Source: Sulfidibacterium sp964588415
GTDB taxonomy: Bacteria; Bacteroidota; Bacteroidia; Bacteroidales; F082
Reading direction: 5' to 3'
Assembly: GCA_964588415.1 (NCBI GenBank)
Contig: CAZPPK010000137.1
Span: forward strand, 1-8,277
DNA: 8,277 bases
Position 1 is the stretch's first letter. Each line of letters opens with the position of its first letter. The position numbers and the translations under genes are program-made. The notes beneath the pieces are model-generated. The model worked only from the letters and a program-made list of their open reading frames with translations. It had not been told where the DNA came from and made no database searches. Shown piece by piece: positions 6,837 through 8,277 of this stretch.

Positions 6837-8054
6837 ATGAAACAGTCAATTGCACTTTTATGTGGTGGTGGCCCTGCTCCGGGCATTAATTCGGTAATCA
6901 GTTCCGTAGCAAAAGCTTTCTTATATGATGGATACCGTATTTTGGGGATTCATGAAGGATACCAAGGCTTGTTTTCGGAAAATCCAGATTTCCAGGAAAT
7001 AGATTTTAAGCTTGCCGATGATATTCACAAACGGGGCGGTTCCGCTTTGATCATGAGCCGTTACAAGCCCAAAGACTCTGAATTCAACACAAATTTTTTT
7101 GTTAAATACAATGTAAAACTGCTGGTGACTATTGGCGGTGACGATACTGCATCAACGGCAAACCGTATTTCCAAATTTTTGAAGGAAAACGGCGTTCATA
7201 TTCAAAATATACACGTTCCCAAAACAATTGATAACGACCTTCCGTTACCAGACGGCATATCTACTTTCGGATACCAGTCGGCTAAGCAGGAAGGTGTTCG
7301 TATTGCCCAGACCATTTACGAAGATGCGCGTACCAGCGGCAACTGGTTTGTAGTGTCGGCCATGGGCCGCGAAGCAGGTCATCTGGCATTCGGAATCGGT
7401 GCTGCCAGCCATTTACCCATGATTATCATTCCGGAAATGTTCAACAAAGTACCGGTAACTTTCGACCGTATCATCAAATTGATTATCTCCGCTATTGTAA
7501 AAAGAAAACTCCTTGGAATCGGATACGGACTGGCCATTGTCAGCGAAGGCGTTTTTCATTTTATGACTGATGAAGAAATCAAAAATTCAAAAATTGATTT
7601 CACTTATGATGAACATGGTCATCCTGAACTGGGAAATGTCAGCAAAGCTCACATTTTCAACATCCTTCTACAAAATAAGCTGAAAGAAATAAACATTAAG
7701 GTCAAGAGCCGTCCTGTGGAGTTAGGTTACGAATTACGTTGCGTCCAGCCCATAGCTTACGATTTGCTTTATTGTGCTTTACTAGGCTATGGTGTCAAAA
7801 AGCTTTTCGATGAAAAGCAAACAGGCTGTATGGTGACAACCAATGATTCCGGGATTGTCAGGCCACTGTTTCTGAAAGATGTTTCAGATGAAAATGGCAG
7901 AATTATACCACGTTTCGTTGATATGGAAAGTGGAAAACTAAAACTGATCTTCGAGCACGGAATTCAATATATCAGTCCTTCCGACTACGAAGCAGCAAAA
8001 GAATATCTGGATCATCCCGAAGAATATGACATGATAAAAATTTTGAACTGGTAA
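6837..8054 (+). CDS. 6-phosphofructokinase family, with pyrophosphate-dependent (PFP-type) signature
   Basis: Phosphorylates fructose 6-phosphate to fructose 1,6-bisphosphate in the cytosol. The 405 residues exceed the roughly 320 of bacterial allosteric ATP-dependent PfkA. The fold is marked by CGGGPAPGIN at 9-18, TIGGDDT at 98-104, PKTIDND at 128-134 (catalytic Asp132), MGREAGHLA at 176-184, IPE at 198-200 and RPVELGYELR at 292-301. ATP-dependent enzymes usually have GGDGS and PGTIDND. Asp103 and Lys129 here are the two substitutions known to mark pyrophosphate-dependent enzymes (EC 2.7.1.90), which are reversible and often non-allosteric. The GG of the PfkA motif QRGGxP is replaced by RCVQP at 301-305. 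ATP use is less likely but not excluded, because some mixed-clade members deviate, so I give no symbol (pfp or pfkA would be the candidates). It has its own -7 box and is flanked by repeat copies A and B. Its reaction opposes that of the fructose bisphosphatase upstream. Confidence 0.9.
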   Translation: MKQSIALLCGGGPAPGINSVISSVAKAFLYDGYRILGIHEGYQGLFSENPDFQEIDFKLADDIHKRGGSALIMSRYKPKDSEFNTNFFVKYNVKLLVTIGGDDTASTANRISKFLKENGVHIQNIHVPKTIDNDLPLPDGISTFGYQSAKQEGVRIAQTIYEDARTSGNWFVVSAMGREAGHLAFGIGAASHLPMIIIPEMFNKVPVTFDRIIKLIISAIVKRKLLGIGYGLAIVSEGVFHFMTDEEIKNSKIDFTYDEHGHPELGNVSKAHIFNILLQNKLKEINIKVKSRPVELGYELRCVQPIAYDLLYCALLGYGVKKLFDEKQTGCMVTTNDSGIVRPLFLKDVSDENGRIIPRFVDMESGKLKLIFEHGIQYISPSDYEAAKEYLDHPEEYDMIKILNW

Positions 8055-8067
8055 TTTTAACTAGCGT

Positions 8068-8192
8068 ACCCACACCTCTAAAAGGGCACGCCGCCACCCA
8101 CCTTTCTCAATTGAATGACCCACATGCAGATTCTCCTATCAGAATTTGCCCATCATGGGTGTGGAGGGTTCCCCTTTGGGAGGCCAGGGGGT
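8068..8192 (+). repeat. Dispersed repeat, copy B (about 125 bp, inverted C/G-rich ends)
   Basis: Second, diverged copy of the element at 6577-6706, in the same orientation, starting 13 bases after the phosphofructokinase stop. It shares the core ATGCAGATTCTCC-n-ATCAGA (8124-8143) and ACCCACC (8096-8102). Its ends are also inverted: CCTCTAAAAGGG at 8075-8086 matches the complement of CCCCTTTGGGAGG at 8171-8183. Inside, ATTCT (8130-8134) and AGAAT (8141-8145) can form a 5-bp stem with a 6-base loop. Because it follows the stop so closely, it may also form the 3' end of the phosphofructokinase transcript. The remaining bases to the window end (8193-8277) hold nothing I can identify. Confidence 0.7.
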
Positions 8193-8277
8193 GAAGGTGA
8201 CATTTTGCATTAACCAACTTTGTTATTAACCTGAGTTCGATATAAGATTTATCTCACAGAAAGCCAATAGTGGGCCA

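Noticed and set aside
6562..8204. GACATT occurs just left of repeat A (6562-6567) and just right of repeat B (8199-8204), as if the whole block were a composite transposon with a target duplication.
   Set aside because: Six matching bases within loosely defined flanks are expected by chance fairly often, the repeats are direct and strongly diverged, and there is no transposase between them.
8206..8277. Possible start of another gene or promoter at the right edge.
   Set aside because: No TAnnTTTG box, start codon with a sustained frame, or RNA structure could be supported in these 72 bases.
1..8277. CRISPR array, tRNA or rRNA gene, toxin-antitoxin, phage or anti-phage defence module.
   Set aside because: I saw no regularly spaced repeats, tRNA-like cloverleaf or suitable proteins; all sizeable genes belong to transport, cell-envelope or central metabolic families.

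Overview
The window looks like ordinary chromosome from a member of the Bacteroidota. Four genes are preceded by a perfect TAnnTTTG box, the -7 element of Bacteroidota promoters, and Shine-Dalgarno sites are mostly absent. The proteins also fit that group: a lipoprotein serine hydrolase, a class III fructose-1,6-bisphosphatase and a monofunctional aspartate kinase. I cannot place it to genus.

Layout, left to right. Positions 1-60 hold short GC-rich palindromes, probably the end of an upstream transcription unit. A 12-helix MFS efflux-type transporter (132-1388, +) follows. It converges on a lipoprotein of the beta-lactamase/serine hydrolase superfamily (1399-2649, -) with only 10 bases between the stop codons. 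The hydrolase diverges from a small unrecognised membrane protein with a CxxC-x10-CxxC tail (2814-3125, +). Next come class III fructose-1,6-bisphosphatase (3256-5235, +) and aspartate kinase (5250-6527, +), 14 bases apart and probably one operon. After a 309-base gap comes a phosphofructokinase with the residues of the pyrophosphate-dependent type (6837-8054, +), then 223 bases with no gene.

The central and right-hand genes are core carbon metabolism. The phosphofructokinase and the bisphosphatase interconvert fructose 6-phosphate and fructose 1,6-bisphosphate, the control point between glycolysis and gluconeogenesis. Aspartate kinase starts synthesis of lysine, threonine, methionine and diaminopimelate.

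The most unusual non-coding structure is a pair of diverged direct repeats of about 130 bp (6577-6706 and 8068-8192), one on each side of the phosphofructokinase gene. They have C/G-rich inverted ends and a conserved core near the middle, and look like a small non-autonomous mobile or dispersed element. I found no tRNA, rRNA, CRISPR array, transposase, phage gene or defence system, and no convincing new multi-gene system.
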